A stretch of 10,003 nt of DNA from positions 1-10,003 of the forward strand of contig JBELMC010000097.1 in NCBI GenBank assembly GCA_042096155.1, in the 5' to 3' direction. Source of the stretch: Dinoroseobacter sp042096155 (GTDB taxonomy: Bacteria > Pseudomonadota > Alphaproteobacteria > Rhodobacterales > Rhodobacteraceae). The notes beneath the pieces are model-generated. The model did no database searches. It was not told where the DNA came from and saw only the letters and a list, made by a program, of their open reading frames with translations. The translations under genes and the position numbers were made by a program. Shown piece after piece: positions 1-7,255 of the stretch (within the stretch, counting starts at the first letter, position 1; each line of letters starts with the position of its first letter).

Positions 1-2
1 CA

Positions 3-165
3 AAAGGCCGCATAAATGAGTTCAGAGACCGGAATGTAAACGCGACAAGTCCAGCTGACGTTAGACAGGGGGCTGACGCGTAACCAGGTGGCGGACGATC
101 CGGGTGTCGGCATGTCGACGCTGAACAAATGGATCACTGCGCACCGAGATACAGATTTACCGTGC
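3..165 (+). pseudogene. IS3-family orfA (helix-turn-helix) remnant, broken
   Basis: Frame 1 from about position 46 reads a stretch containing LTRNQVADDPGVGMSTLNKW followed by ITAHRDTDL. This matches the helix-turn-helix region of the small OrfA protein of IS3-family transposases, which recognises the element ends. An upstream piece in a different frame, around 15-38, reads NEFRDRNV and resembles the start of the same protein, so a frameshift probably separates the two. After about position 165 the similarity stops and the reading frame ends at 204-206. No orfB (DDE catalytic part) follows. The copy is therefore dead, cut at its 3' side next to the beta-helix gene and possibly at its 5' side by the window edge. 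Family assignment rests on motif recognition only. Confidence 0.55.
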
Positions 166-203
166 CCATTTTGCGTGTTCTCGGGCGCTTGTTGGTCATG
201 CCA

Positions 204-2495
204 TTAGGTTGGCTCGTCGCATCTGGCGATGACATGAATTTTGCCGCGCACGGCCTCAGGCCAATTGATCCGCGCCTCGTCTTTGTTACTGCCGTAATTC
301 AAATCGACATTCGGCATTGCGAAAACCTGGTCATTGTTACCATTGTAAATTGCCCCTTCTGCGACAATGCTTTCGACTCGACGGATATCACCACCAAAAG
401 GCAGGTGATCACCAAAATGGCACACCCAGTTCTTTTCGGGCGAACTGCGAGTGAAGTCTAAATTCACCGGGCTGTAGGTCACCTGATCCACTGATACGAA
501 GCTATTCGCGTCAAAGACAATCTTACGATACCGGCCGGTGTTTAACGTTGCGATGCTTGTATCTACTTTTTCCACCCGGTCGATCCGTACATTCAGTGCT
601 TTGAAAACATTGTCAGAAACTGTTAGGCCATGAATATAGTGGCCGGGGCCATAAGGCTTGATAACAAAGAACCGGAACCAATCGGCAGCATTATTTACCG
701 TGAAAATCGATCCAGTTACCGTCAAACCTCCGAATGTGTACTCGCTGTTGAAATCCGGAAAGGCGTCATGCTCATTGGTCCATTCGATAAAACTGTTATC
801 AAGATAGTTTCCGGTGAACAGAGTCTTGATGTTTAGCCGCGTGAATACAATTGCCCCGGTCCGCGACCCGCCTGTAACCTCATCGCCCTGAAAGAAGTGG
901 TTGCCGTTGAACACATGACCCCCGCCGTGTATCACCGCTGTGTGTTTGAAACGAACCGCCCGGCAATCACGGATCTTGAGATCGTTGGCGTTGCAGTTGA
1001 AACCAATCGTACTGCGCAAAGGCACATCAACCGAGATCTCGGACGACGTCATGTTACAGGTGTCCAGCATCATACCCTGACACCCCTGTCCATGCGAGGT
1101 CAGCCCCCGGTCCTTTGGCTTGGTGAAATCAACCATACGCAACCGCATCAAGGATCCCTCTGGCGGCATCAAGATACCCGAACAATACGAGTTGCACCGC
1201 AGATCGATACTGTCGAGAATGAACTTCTGCATTGACGAGAAGCCCGAGAAATCGAGGAGGTACTTAAACCTCTTGAACGTATAGGTTTGGGTGCCAACCG
1301 CATCATATAGGGGTTGCGAAATCGTGATTTTTCCGGTTGCGTTGTCCTTATCTGTCACATAGACCTCGCGACCCACACCATTGCCTTCAATCAACGATCC
1401 CACCTGGATCTGGCTGATATTGCTGACATTTGACAACTCGTAGATGTTCGAGGTCGAATAGGTAGCGTTGCTGGTTACAGTATCTGTGTTCCAATCGCTT
1501 GACGAATATGCCTCGAGCTGACCATTGCGAATAACCCGACGCATCGCATAGCTGGTCAAGTTTCCAACAGCCGCTTGTACGTCTAGAGGTTCCGTCAATT
1601 TAATCGACCGACCGCACAAGTCTAACGCATCATGATCTGAGGTGTTAAAGAGCGCTTGGATCGCTTTTTTCAGACCCAAAACCTCGTTGCCAAAGGCCGC
1701 TGCATATGTGTCGAGATCGTAGTTGGTCCGGACCACAAATCGTGTGGCATCGTCCATGGTCACAGTGCCCTCAAACCGGATTGGTGAGTCAATATTGACG
1801 CTGGTGCCAATCTTGAAAACGCCTTCCGAAACCAGAAGCGTCCGTCCGTTTGCGGCGGTGTCGGCAGCCTCGAAGGCAGCGGCATCATCGGTCACACCAT
1901 CACCCTTGGCTCCGTAATCCCGTACATCGACCCAATCCATCAATTTGCGATGAAACAGATGAGTGACGTCTTCGATCACGATATTCTCGATGCGGACTAT
2001 CCCGCCAGTCGCGCCTTCAAAATCAATGCCAAAATGACCATAGACCGGGGTCGTACCCCATTGAAGATCAACACCTGTTCGGCTGCCAGTCCCGACAATT
2101 GCCGATATTTCAACGACATCGCCATAGCTGGTAAGTGTTGTCAAAGCGCCTTGTTCCGTCAGGCCAGACACATGATTGTCGCCAGCATCACCCGCCCAAC
2201 CGCCAATCCGTGCTTTGGGCAAGTTGCCCGACATTGCCTTGATCCGCGTCTTGATCCGCAGATAGCATCCCGGCAAGATCGGTGTCTCACCTTTGTATCG
2301 GACATTTTGCAACGCGCTGGTTTTCTGGATTTCAAGGCAGGCACCGAAATCTGGATCAGACGGCACCAGTGCTGCATTCGATGCGCCTTGCCAAGTGCTG
2401 CTGGCGGGTGTGCCGTCGCCTTTGCTCCAGACGTTTAGGCCATCCACAAATGTGGGGGGCATCAAATCTAATCCGTCGGTTACTGCCTTGTTCAT
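204..2495 (-). CDS. Right-handed beta-helix (pectate-lyase-superfamily) protein, possible phage/GTA spike
   Basis: The 763-residue protein has three visible parts. Residues 1 to about 180 form an N-terminal region starting MNKAVTDGL, probably beta-rich. Residues 187-204 (DWVDVRDYGAKGDGVTDD) are the entry motif of the Pectate_lyase_3 family, found in tailspikes and polysaccharide-active enzymes. The remaining residues are rich in N, G, V, I and T with many short beta-like repeats (for example LFTGNYLDNS, TVSDNVFKAL), typical of a right-handed parallel beta-helix. There is no signal peptide or membrane segment, and I see no clear GH28 catalytic set (NTD, DD, GHG). The start chosen is ATG at 2495, because GAGGT lies 7 bases upstream (2501-2505); a GTG at 2507 would place that site inside the gene. 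My recollection is that Rhodobacterales relatives are annotated as GH28-related, and that gene-transfer-agent head spikes include such folds. The spike role is inference. Binding or cleaving a surface polysaccharide is the most likely activity. G+C is lower than in the neighbours. Confidence 0.8.
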   Translation of the reverse strand: MNKAVTDGLDLMPPTFVDGLNVWSKGDGTPASSTWQGASNAALVPSDPDFGACLEIQKTSALQNVRYKGETPILPGCYLRIKTRIKAMSGNLPKARIGGWAGDAGDNHVSGLTEQGALTTLTSYGDVVEISAIVGTGSRTGVDLQWGTTPVYGHFGIDFEGATGGIVRIENIVIEDVTHLFHRKLMDWVDVRDYGAKGDGVTDDAAAFEAADTAANGRTLLVSEGVFKIGTSVNIDSPIRFEGTVTMDDATRFVVRTNYDLDTYAAAFGNEVLGLKKAIQALFNTSDHDALDLCGRSIKLTEPLDVQAAVGNLTSYAMRRVIRNGQLEAYSSSDWNTDTVTSNATYSTSNIYELSNVSNISQIQVGSLIEGNGVGREVYVTDKDNATGKITISQPLYDAVGTQTYTFKRFKYLLDFSGFSSMQKFILDSIDLRCNSYCSGILMPPEGSLMRLRMVDFTKPKDRGLTSHGQGCQGMMLDTCNMTSSEISVDVPLRSTIGFNCNANDLKIRDCRAVRFKHTAVIHGGGHVFNGNHFFQGDEVTGGSRTGAIVFTRLNIKTLFTGNYLDNSFIEWTNEHDAFPDFNSEYTFGGLTVTGSIFTVNNAADWFRFFVIKPYGPGHYIHGLTVSDNVFKALNVRIDRVEKVDTSIATLNTGRYRKIVFDANSFVSVDQVTYSPVNLDFTRSSPEKNWVCHFGDHLPFGGDIRRVESIVAEGAIYNGNNDQVFAMPNVDLNYGSNKDEARINWPEAVRGKIHVIARCDEPT

Positions 2496-2539
2496 CGGTG
2501 ACCTCACTGGCGCACAGGGACCCCGATCACAAACATGCG

Positions 2540-2579
2540 CAGAGACAGCGCACGGATGCGGCGAAGGTGCCTGTCTCTG
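2540..2579 (-). terminator. Strong hairpin between permease and beta-helix genes
   Basis: CAGAGACAG (2540-2548) and CTGTCTCTG (2571-2579) are perfect 9-base inverted repeats. The stem extends by GCAC/GTGC with one bulged base and leaves a loop of about 13 bases. On the minus strand it lies downstream of the permease stop and about 45 bases upstream of the beta-helix start. The bases that follow it on that strand (GCATGTTTGTG) contain only a weak T-tract, so it may be a poor intrinsic terminator, an attenuator, or a stabilising structure in the leader of the beta-helix mRNA. The rest of the 2496-2639 gap shows no clear promoter. Confidence 0.45.
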
Positions 2580-2639
2580 TTGGAATACTCAAAGGCCAAC
2601 CCACTCGGCCTCGATCTCAGCCAATTTAGCGCCACAGCC

Positions 2640-3500
2640 TTAACGGCGGATTAACCCTGCGTACGTTACGGGTCGTTTGAGGATCAACGCAGCCAAACCA
2701 GACGTCAAAATCAATCCCAATCCGATCCATGCCAGAAAATCTGGCAATTCTCCAAAGACCACCCATCCAAAAACTGTCGCGGCGACAAGCTGGACATAGA
2801 CCAGCGGTGCCATAACTGTCGCCTCAGCTCGCCTATAAGCCCATAGCAGCAACAAATTACCCATCATCGAGGCCGCCGCGCTTATTGCCACCAAGCCCGC
2901 AATATAAAGGGTCGGCTCCGGCAGTCTGGTCATGCCAAAGGGTGTCAGTATTGCGGTACCGATGACCAGCTGCGACATCAGTAATGCGTGGCCGTGCACT
3001 TGGCCTGCCAGCCACCGACTGGCAGTTAGATAGGCCCCGTAAAATGCCCCTGCCAACATCGCAAACCCCATTCCAAATGTCATTCCGAACCCAGGTTTGA
3101 CGATCAGGATCACCCCCGCAAAACCAACCAAAAGCAGCGTTGTGCGCGCGAGGCTGACCCGCTCACCCAAAAACAAGACCGACAGAACATAAGACAAGAT
3201 CGGCCCAACAAAAAATGCGCCAACCACATTGGCCATTGGTTCGGTCTGCAACGCGGTCAAAATTGAACTGATCCCGCCGACGATAAACCCTGCGCGCATC
3301 CAGATCCGCCAATCACGGTATGCGGCCCCGGACCAAATCTCCTGCCCCCCAAAAGGAACAAGCATGAAGGCACCCAGTACAAATCTGCTCCAGGCAATGA
3401 ACAATGGAGCCACACCCAGCTCGGTCATCAACTTGCCTGCGGTATCTCCCAAAGGGATCAGGCTCATCGCCAGCAGCATAACCAAAATAGGTCTGACCAA
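2640..3500 (-). CDS. EamA/DMT-superfamily membrane transporter
   Basis: This is an inner-membrane permease of the drug/metabolite transporter superfamily, whose members export or import small metabolites; the substrate cannot be read from the sequence. The 286-residue product has about ten hydrophobic segments arranged as two EamA repeats. Each repeat ends in the family's characteristic helix followed by a glutamate: FFVGPILSYVLSVLFLGE near residues 97-113 and VYVQLVAATVFGWVVFGE near 234-251. The start chosen is TTG at 3500, with GGAG 8 bases upstream, giving MVRPILVMLL. The frame is open further upstream to another TTG at 3569, but that extension would put a polar stretch before the first helix, which is unusual for the family. 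An ATG at 3470 lacks a good ribosome site. It is divergent from dacB and may be co-transcribed with the downstream beta-helix gene, though 144 bases and a hairpin separate them. Confidence 0.85.
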   Translation of the reverse strand: MVRPILVMLLAMSLIPLGDTAGKLMTELGVAPLFIAWSRFVLGAFMLVPFGGQEIWSGAAYRDWRIWMRAGFIVGGISSILTALQTEPMANVVGAFFVGPILSYVLSVLFLGERVSLARTTLLLVGFAGVILIVKPGFGMTFGMGFAMLAGAFYGAYLTASRWLAGQVHGHALLMSQLVIGTAILTPFGMTRLPEPTLYIAGLVAISAAASMMGNLLLLWAYRRAEATVMAPLVYVQLVAATVFGWVVFGELPDFLAWIGLGLILTSGLAALILKRPVTYAGLIRR

Positions 3501-3579
3501 TTTTAGGACTCCGGTTCGACAACGCTGGATAAGCGAGTTCAAGTAGACGGCGTTTGGCCAACGGTGCAATACCCTTATC

Positions 3580-3607
3580 TTGATTGATCACATACGATTT
3601 GTATTAT
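3580..3607 (+). promoter_or_regulatory. Sigma-70-type promoter for dacB
   Basis: TTGATT (3580-3585) and TATTAT (3602-3607) are separated by 16 bases. The -10 box matches the consensus at 5 of 6 positions and the -35 box at 4 of 6. Transcription would begin near 3614, leaving a leader of about 22 bases that includes the AGGT ribosome site (3624-3627) ahead of the TTG start at 3636. The divergent permease must use another promoter in 3501-3600, which I could not identify with confidence. Confidence 0.5.
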
Positions 3608-3635
3608 CTCGACCATTGATTTCAGGTGTTCTTTT

Positions 3636-5117
3636 TTGCTGTCACGTCGTTTTATATTAGGGGGTCTCGCATCTGGGCTGTTGGGTCCGCTTTGGGCCGG
3701 GGCCCCGACACGCTCTGCAATCCCAGTTTCCCGCCCTCTCAATTGGGCGCGTCAAGCGATCCCGAGCGCGGACGAAATCATCGCTGCTGCAGCGAATTCT
3801 GGCAAGGTCGCCTTCGCGGTCGCTGATGTGCGGACCAGGCAGATTCTGGAAACCCGCACACCCCTTTTGGCACAGCCTCCGGCCTCAGTCACAAAGACAA
3901 TCACTGCCTTATATGGTCTGCAAAGCTTGGGCGATGGGTTCCAATTTCGCACCCAGCTTATTGCCACCGGTCCAATCCGCAACGGTCGTTTGGATGGAGA
4001 CCTGGTGCTACAAGGAACTGGCGATCCGCAGTTGGATACCGACGGATTGGTCAAGCTCGCCCTGGCTCTCAAGGCCACCGGGATGCGCAAGATGACCGGT
4101 CAATTTCGCATCGCGTCAGATGCATTGCCTTATATTCGAGCCATCGATCCAAGCCAACCCGACCATGTTGGCTATAACCCATCGATCTCGGGGCTGAATC
4201 TCAACTTCAATCGTGTTTACTTCGAATGGAAACGTCGCGCCTCAGCCTACGATGTCAGTATGGATGCGCGATCTGATTCAGTTCGTCCTAGCGTCACGAT
4301 GACACGTGTCGCCGTCGCAAATCGCAATTTGCCGGTCTATGCCTATGCACAACGTGGCGAAGTCGAGTATTGGACGGTGGCGCGAACCGCACTGGGCAAT
4401 GATGGCGGACGCTGGCTGCCCGTCCGCAATCCCAGCGCTTATGCAGCCGGAGTCTTCCAGACCCTTGCACGTTCTTATGGGCTTGAGCTGCAAATCGGTG
4501 ACCCGGTGTCTGGCCGCGCTCAGGGCACTGTTATTGCAGAAGAACGCAGCGCTGAACTTAAACCGCTGCTGCGCGCGATGCTGCGCTATTCGACCAACAT
4601 CACTGCTGAAACGATCGGTCTGACGGCAACGCTTAGGGATCGCGGTCGGCCCGAAACGTTGTCTTCATCTGCTGAAGCAATGAGTGCGTGGGTGGCAAAA
4701 AACCTGGACGCTAATCACGCGAAATTCGTTGACCATTCGGGCCTTAACGGGGCTTCTCGGATCAGTCCCAACGCCATGGTACAGGCCCTAACGGGTACTG
4801 GGGTACCAGCAACGCTGCGGGAGCTTCTCCAACCGATCCACTTGACCGACCGCACCGGCGAGGCATCGCAACGCGGTGACGCACATGTTGTTGCCAAGAC
4901 TGGCACGCTTAATTTTGTGTCCAGTCTGGCGGGTTATATCCGCACCAAAGGAGGTCGCGATCTGGTATTTGCGGTGTTCTGTGCAGACATGTCCCGACGC
5001 GAGGGCTTAAGTCGAGACGAAAGGGAAAATCCATCGGGCAGCCGACGGTGGGCGCTCTCGGCGCGCCGGTTGCAGGACGATCTGCTGCGTCGCTGGGTGG
5101 TGATGCACGACCTCTAA
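3636..5117 (+). CDS. dacB: D-alanyl-D-alanine carboxypeptidase/endopeptidase (PBP4, peptidase S13)
   Basis: This is a class C low-molecular-weight penicillin-binding protein that trims D-Ala from peptidoglycan stem peptides and cleaves D-Ala-meso-DAP cross-links in the periplasm. The 493-residue product has all three active-site motifs: SVTK at 84-87 (nucleophile S84), STN at 319-321, and KTG at 421-423. It also has the conserved GTGDPQLD (127-134) and DHSGLNG (366-372) segments. The N-terminus is a leader, SRRFILGG followed by a hydrophobic run to about residue 22; the SRRxxL pattern suits twin-arginine export rather than plain Sec. The start is TTG at 3636 with AGGT 8 bases upstream; no better in-frame start exists. 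Length matches the family. It ends 2 bases from the stop of the convergent DUF4864 gene, with no room for a separate terminator. Confidence 0.93.
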   Translation: MLSRRFILGGLASGLLGPLWAGAPTRSAIPVSRPLNWARQAIPSADEIIAAAANSGKVAFAVADVRTRQILETRTPLLAQPPASVTKTITALYGLQSLGDGFQFRTQLIATGPIRNGRLDGDLVLQGTGDPQLDTDGLVKLALALKATGMRKMTGQFRIASDALPYIRAIDPSQPDHVGYNPSISGLNLNFNRVYFEWKRRASAYDVSMDARSDSVRPSVTMTRVAVANRNLPVYAYAQRGEVEYWTVARTALGNDGGRWLPVRNPSAYAAGVFQTLARSYGLELQIGDPVSGRAQGTVIAEERSAELKPLLRAMLRYSTNITAETIGLTATLRDRGRPETLSSSAEAMSAWVAKNLDANHAKFVDHSGLNGASRISPNAMVQALTGTGVPATLRELLQPIHLTDRTGEASQRGDAHVVAKTGTLNFVSSLAGYIRTKGGRDLVFAVFCADMSRREGLSRDERENPSGSRRWALSARRLQDDLLRRWVVMHDL

Positions 5118-5119
5118 AT

Positions 5120-5530
5120 CTAGACTCCAACGCCAGGCTGCGGCACGAATTGTACGCCGTTGATCTGCCAACCGCTGTCCGTCTTGATCATCTGATAGTC
5201 AAGGATGTGGCGGTTGCCAGCACCGTCCATCACCATCACCTTCTGCCATAACTGGCCATCAATTTCACGCAATTCCAGATAATCCACCTGTGCAGGACGC
5301 CACACCATCGGATAGCCATTTTTGACCATTAGACCAAATTGTTCGGGTGACCCAAAAATGCCTTTGATCATCGGTGATGCGAAAGTAAACGCGGTCTCAA
5401 AATCGTCGGCTTGAAATGCGTCGATCTGGCTCTGAATTGTACCAGTTATTTCAAATTTTTCAGCCAGTTGCGCGTGACCCGTCGCTGCAACCAGACTTCC
5501 GAATACCGCTGCAAAAACCCATCTTTTCAT
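5120..5530 (-). CDS. DUF4864 domain-containing secreted protein
   Basis: This small exported protein of 136 residues has unknown function. Residues 1 to about 20 (MKRWVFAAVF, then a hydrophobic stretch ending TGHA) form a standard Sec signal peptide with a plausible cleavage after GHA. The mature part begins with a helix containing IQSQIDAFQADDFETAFTFA, then has alternating hydrophobic strands and ends in a segment SGWQINGVQFV. That pattern suits an NTF2-like cone fold and the DUF4864 family common in Rhodobacterales. The start chosen is ATG at 5530, because AGGAG lies 7 bases upstream; a longer reading from 5551 would bury this ribosome site. It lies 58 bases downstream of lysK on the same strand and has its own candidate promoter. 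The role is unknown; a ligand-binding or envelope accessory role is only a guess. Confidence 0.82.
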   Translation of the reverse strand: MKRWVFAAVFGSLVAATGHAQLAEKFEITGTIQSQIDAFQADDFETAFTFASPMIKGIFGSPEQFGLMVKNGYPMVWRPAQVDYLELREIDGQLWQKVMVMDGAGNRHILDYQMIKTDSGWQINGVQFVPQPGVGV

Positions 5531-5531
5531 T

Positions 5532-5580
5532 GCGTCGCTCCTGTTTTCCAAAACGAGAGGATAGATCGCAAGAGCGACGC
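5532..5580 (-). promoter_or_regulatory. Inverted repeat that overlaps the DUF4864 ribosome binding site
   Basis: GCGTCGCTC (5532-5540) and GAGCGACGC (5572-5580) are perfect 9-base inverted repeats separated by 31 bases. In minus-strand RNA the downstream arm contains the GAG of the AGGAG Shine-Dalgarno and ends 1 base before the AUG. A transcript reading through from lysK could fold this stem and block initiation, while one starting near 5551 would lack the upstream arm. No T-tract follows, so this is not a classical lysK terminator. The regulatory role is inferred. Confidence 0.45.
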
Positions 5581-5585
5581 GTCAA
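5558..5585 (-). promoter_or_regulatory. Promoter candidate for the DUF4864 gene
   Basis: On the minus strand TTGACG (5585-5580) is followed after 16 bases by TATCCT (5563-5558). The matches to consensus are 5 of 6 and 4 of 6. Initiation near 5551 would give a leader of about 20 bases carrying AGGAG. The -35 box starts just after the lysK stop codon, so the gene can be expressed independently of lysK. Confidence 0.45.
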
Positions 5586-5588
5586 ACC

Positions 5589-7175
5589 CTAGCCCTCCGT
5601 CACCAGTTTTCCGGCCAAGGCAGTGTCGATCAGCTTCACCGTTTCTGCCACACCGAAAAGAGCGATGAAACCGCCAAATCTAGGACCCTGATTTGCCCCC
5701 AACAAGACCTGATAAAGTGCTGTAAACCAATCACGCAGCGGCTCGAACCCATGCGCCTTGCCGACCGCAAAAACCGCCGATTGCAGGGTCTCTGCATCAG
5801 TATCGGCTTCCCAGAAAGCCAAGGTTTCGCGCAGCTCTGCCAGCGCCGCCGCTTCGACAGAGGTCGCCGCTCGGAAAGTCTTGTGCGGTTTCACGAAATC
5901 ATTGTAATACCGCACGGCAAAACCAGCCGCCGCATCCAGATCAGGATGGGACTCGGCGGACGCCTGAGGGGCATAGCGCTGGATGAACCCCCAAAGTGTG
6001 CTGGCATCTTCTGCCCCCGCAACACTGGCAAGGTTTAGCAGCATCGAGAACGGCACCACCAGATTGGAGGTAGGCACATCTGGACCATGGATATGAAAGA
6101 CAGGGTTGCTTAACCTAGCTTTGGGATCTTGGTCAGCGTAGGCTTGCAGTTGCTGGTGATATTCATCTACCGCTTTCGGAATCACGTCAAAAAACAAGCG
6201 CTTGGCGGTCTTTGGCTTTTGATACATGAAGTATTGCAAGCTTTCCGGTGCGGCATAGGTCAACCATTCTTCCATTGACAGCCCGTTGCCTTTAGATTTG
6301 CTGATCTTCTGGCCATGTTCGTCATTGAAAAGCTCGTAAGACAGGCTTTCGGGCGGCCTCCGCCCCATGACACGGCACAACTTGCTGGATTGAGTAACGC
6401 TGTCGATCAGATCTTTGCCGGACATCTCGTAATCGACGCCCAGCGCAGCCCAACGCATTGCCCAATCAGGCTTCCATTGCATTTTGACGCTGCCACCAGT
6501 GACCGGAACTTCGACAATCTCACCGTCAGGTTCGCGATAAACGATCGTTCCCTTCGCAACGTTCCGCTCCAACGTTGGAACTTGCAAAACATGGCCCGTT
6601 TTCGGGCTTACGGGCAGAAAAATAGAGTATGTTGCCTGGCGCTCAGCGCCAAGTGTCGGCAGCATCACGGCTTGCATCTCATCAAATCGTTCAAGCGCGA
6701 TCAGCAGAGTCTCGTCAAATTTACCTGAGGTGTAATAGTCGGTAGAGCTGGCAAATTCATACTCAAACCCAAAGCTGTCAAGAAATGCGTTTAGTCGCGC
6801 GTTGTTGTGCTGTGCGAACCCCTCATACAAACCAAATGGATCGCGCACCTTGGTCAATGGCAGATTCAGATCGAGCGCCAGTTGTTCCTGCATCGGTATA
6901 TTGCCTGGCACTTTTCGAAATCCATCCATGTCGTCAGAAAAACAGATCAACTTAGTCGGGATATCACTGAGCTGCTCGAACGCGCGGCGCACCATGGTTG
7001 TGCGGGCGACTTCACCAAACGTGCCCAAATGCGGCAAACCACTTGGACCATAACCGGTCTGGAACAACACAAAGCCTTTGTCGGGACCCTTCGGGCCAAC
7101 CCGTTTGAGAACACGGCGTGCCTCTTCGAATGGCCAGGCTTTGGATGCCATCGCAATTTCACGCAGATCACTCAT
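5589..7175 (-). CDS. lysK: Lysyl-tRNA synthetase, class I
   Basis: This cytoplasmic enzyme attaches lysine to tRNA-Lys using ATP. It is the class I (Rossmann-fold) form typical of archaea and of many alphaproteobacteria, unrelated to the class II LysS. The 528-residue product carries the HIGH-type signature in GPSGLPHLGTFGEV (HLGT at 49-52) and the KMSKS-type loop as KISKS at 290-294. The segment CFSDDMDGFRKVP (78-90) is also typical of the family, and the C-terminal third is helical, as in anticodon-binding domains of this class. The start chosen is ATG at 7175, with AGGA 8 bases upstream; an ATG at 7193 has no ribosome site. Length fits the family. It is divergent from the TerB gene and followed by the DUF4864 gene on the same strand. 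Both signature motifs are intact, so it should be active. Confidence 0.96.
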   Translation of the reverse strand: MSDLREIAMASKAWPFEEARRVLKRVGPKGPDKGFVLFQTGYGPSGLPHLGTFGEVARTTMVRRAFEQLSDIPTKLICFSDDMDGFRKVPGNIPMQEQLALDLNLPLTKVRDPFGLYEGFAQHNNARLNAFLDSFGFEYEFASSTDYYTSGKFDETLLIALERFDEMQAVMLPTLGAERQATYSIFLPVSPKTGHVLQVPTLERNVAKGTIVYREPDGEIVEVPVTGGSVKMQWKPDWAMRWAALGVDYEMSGKDLIDSVTQSSKLCRVMGRRPPESLSYELFNDEHGQKISKSKGNGLSMEEWLTYAAPESLQYFMYQKPKTAKRLFFDVIPKAVDEYHQQLQAYADQDPKARLSNPVFHIHGPDVPTSNLVVPFSMLLNLASVAGAEDASTLWGFIQRYAPQASAESHPDLDAAAGFAVRYYNDFVKPHKTFRAATSVEAAALAELRETLAFWEADTDAETLQSAVFAVGKAHGFEPLRDWFTALYQVLLGANQGPRFGGFIALFGVAETVKLIDTALAGKLVTEG

Positions 7176-7226
7176 CGGTTTGGTCCTTATCATCGGCGGC
7201 GCGGCCCCAGACCACGTGCGCCCCGC

Positions 7227-7255
7227 TACCTATTGTCGGACGGCCTGCGCGTCAA
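7227..7255 (-). promoter_or_regulatory. Promoter candidate for lysK
   Basis: On the minus strand TTGACG (7255-7250) is followed after 17 bases by TAGGTA (7232-7227). The -35 box is good and the -10 box weak. Initiation near 7220 would give a leader of about 45 bases before the lysK ATG, with no visible T-box or leader peptide. A poorer candidate for the divergent TerB gene, TTGTCG (7233-7238) and TAAAGA (7256-7261), occupies the same DNA. Confidence 0.4.

Noticed and set aside
430..450. CAGTTC-N9-GAACTG dyad resembling a LexA-type site
   Set aside because: It lies inside the beta-helix coding region, and the arrangement is not the direct-repeat GTTC-N7-GTTC pattern of alphaproteobacterial LexA.
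2496..2507. GTG start at 2507 for the beta-helix gene
   Set aside because: The GAGGT ribosome site at 2501-2505 would then lie within the coding sequence; the ATG at 2495 is placed properly behind it.
3313..3591. Minus-strand frame beginning MINQDKGIAPLAKRR upstream of and overlapping the permease
   Set aside because: It overlaps the first permease helices in another frame and shows no family pattern. A frameshifted permease N-terminus was considered, but the TTG at 3500 already gives a full-length protein.
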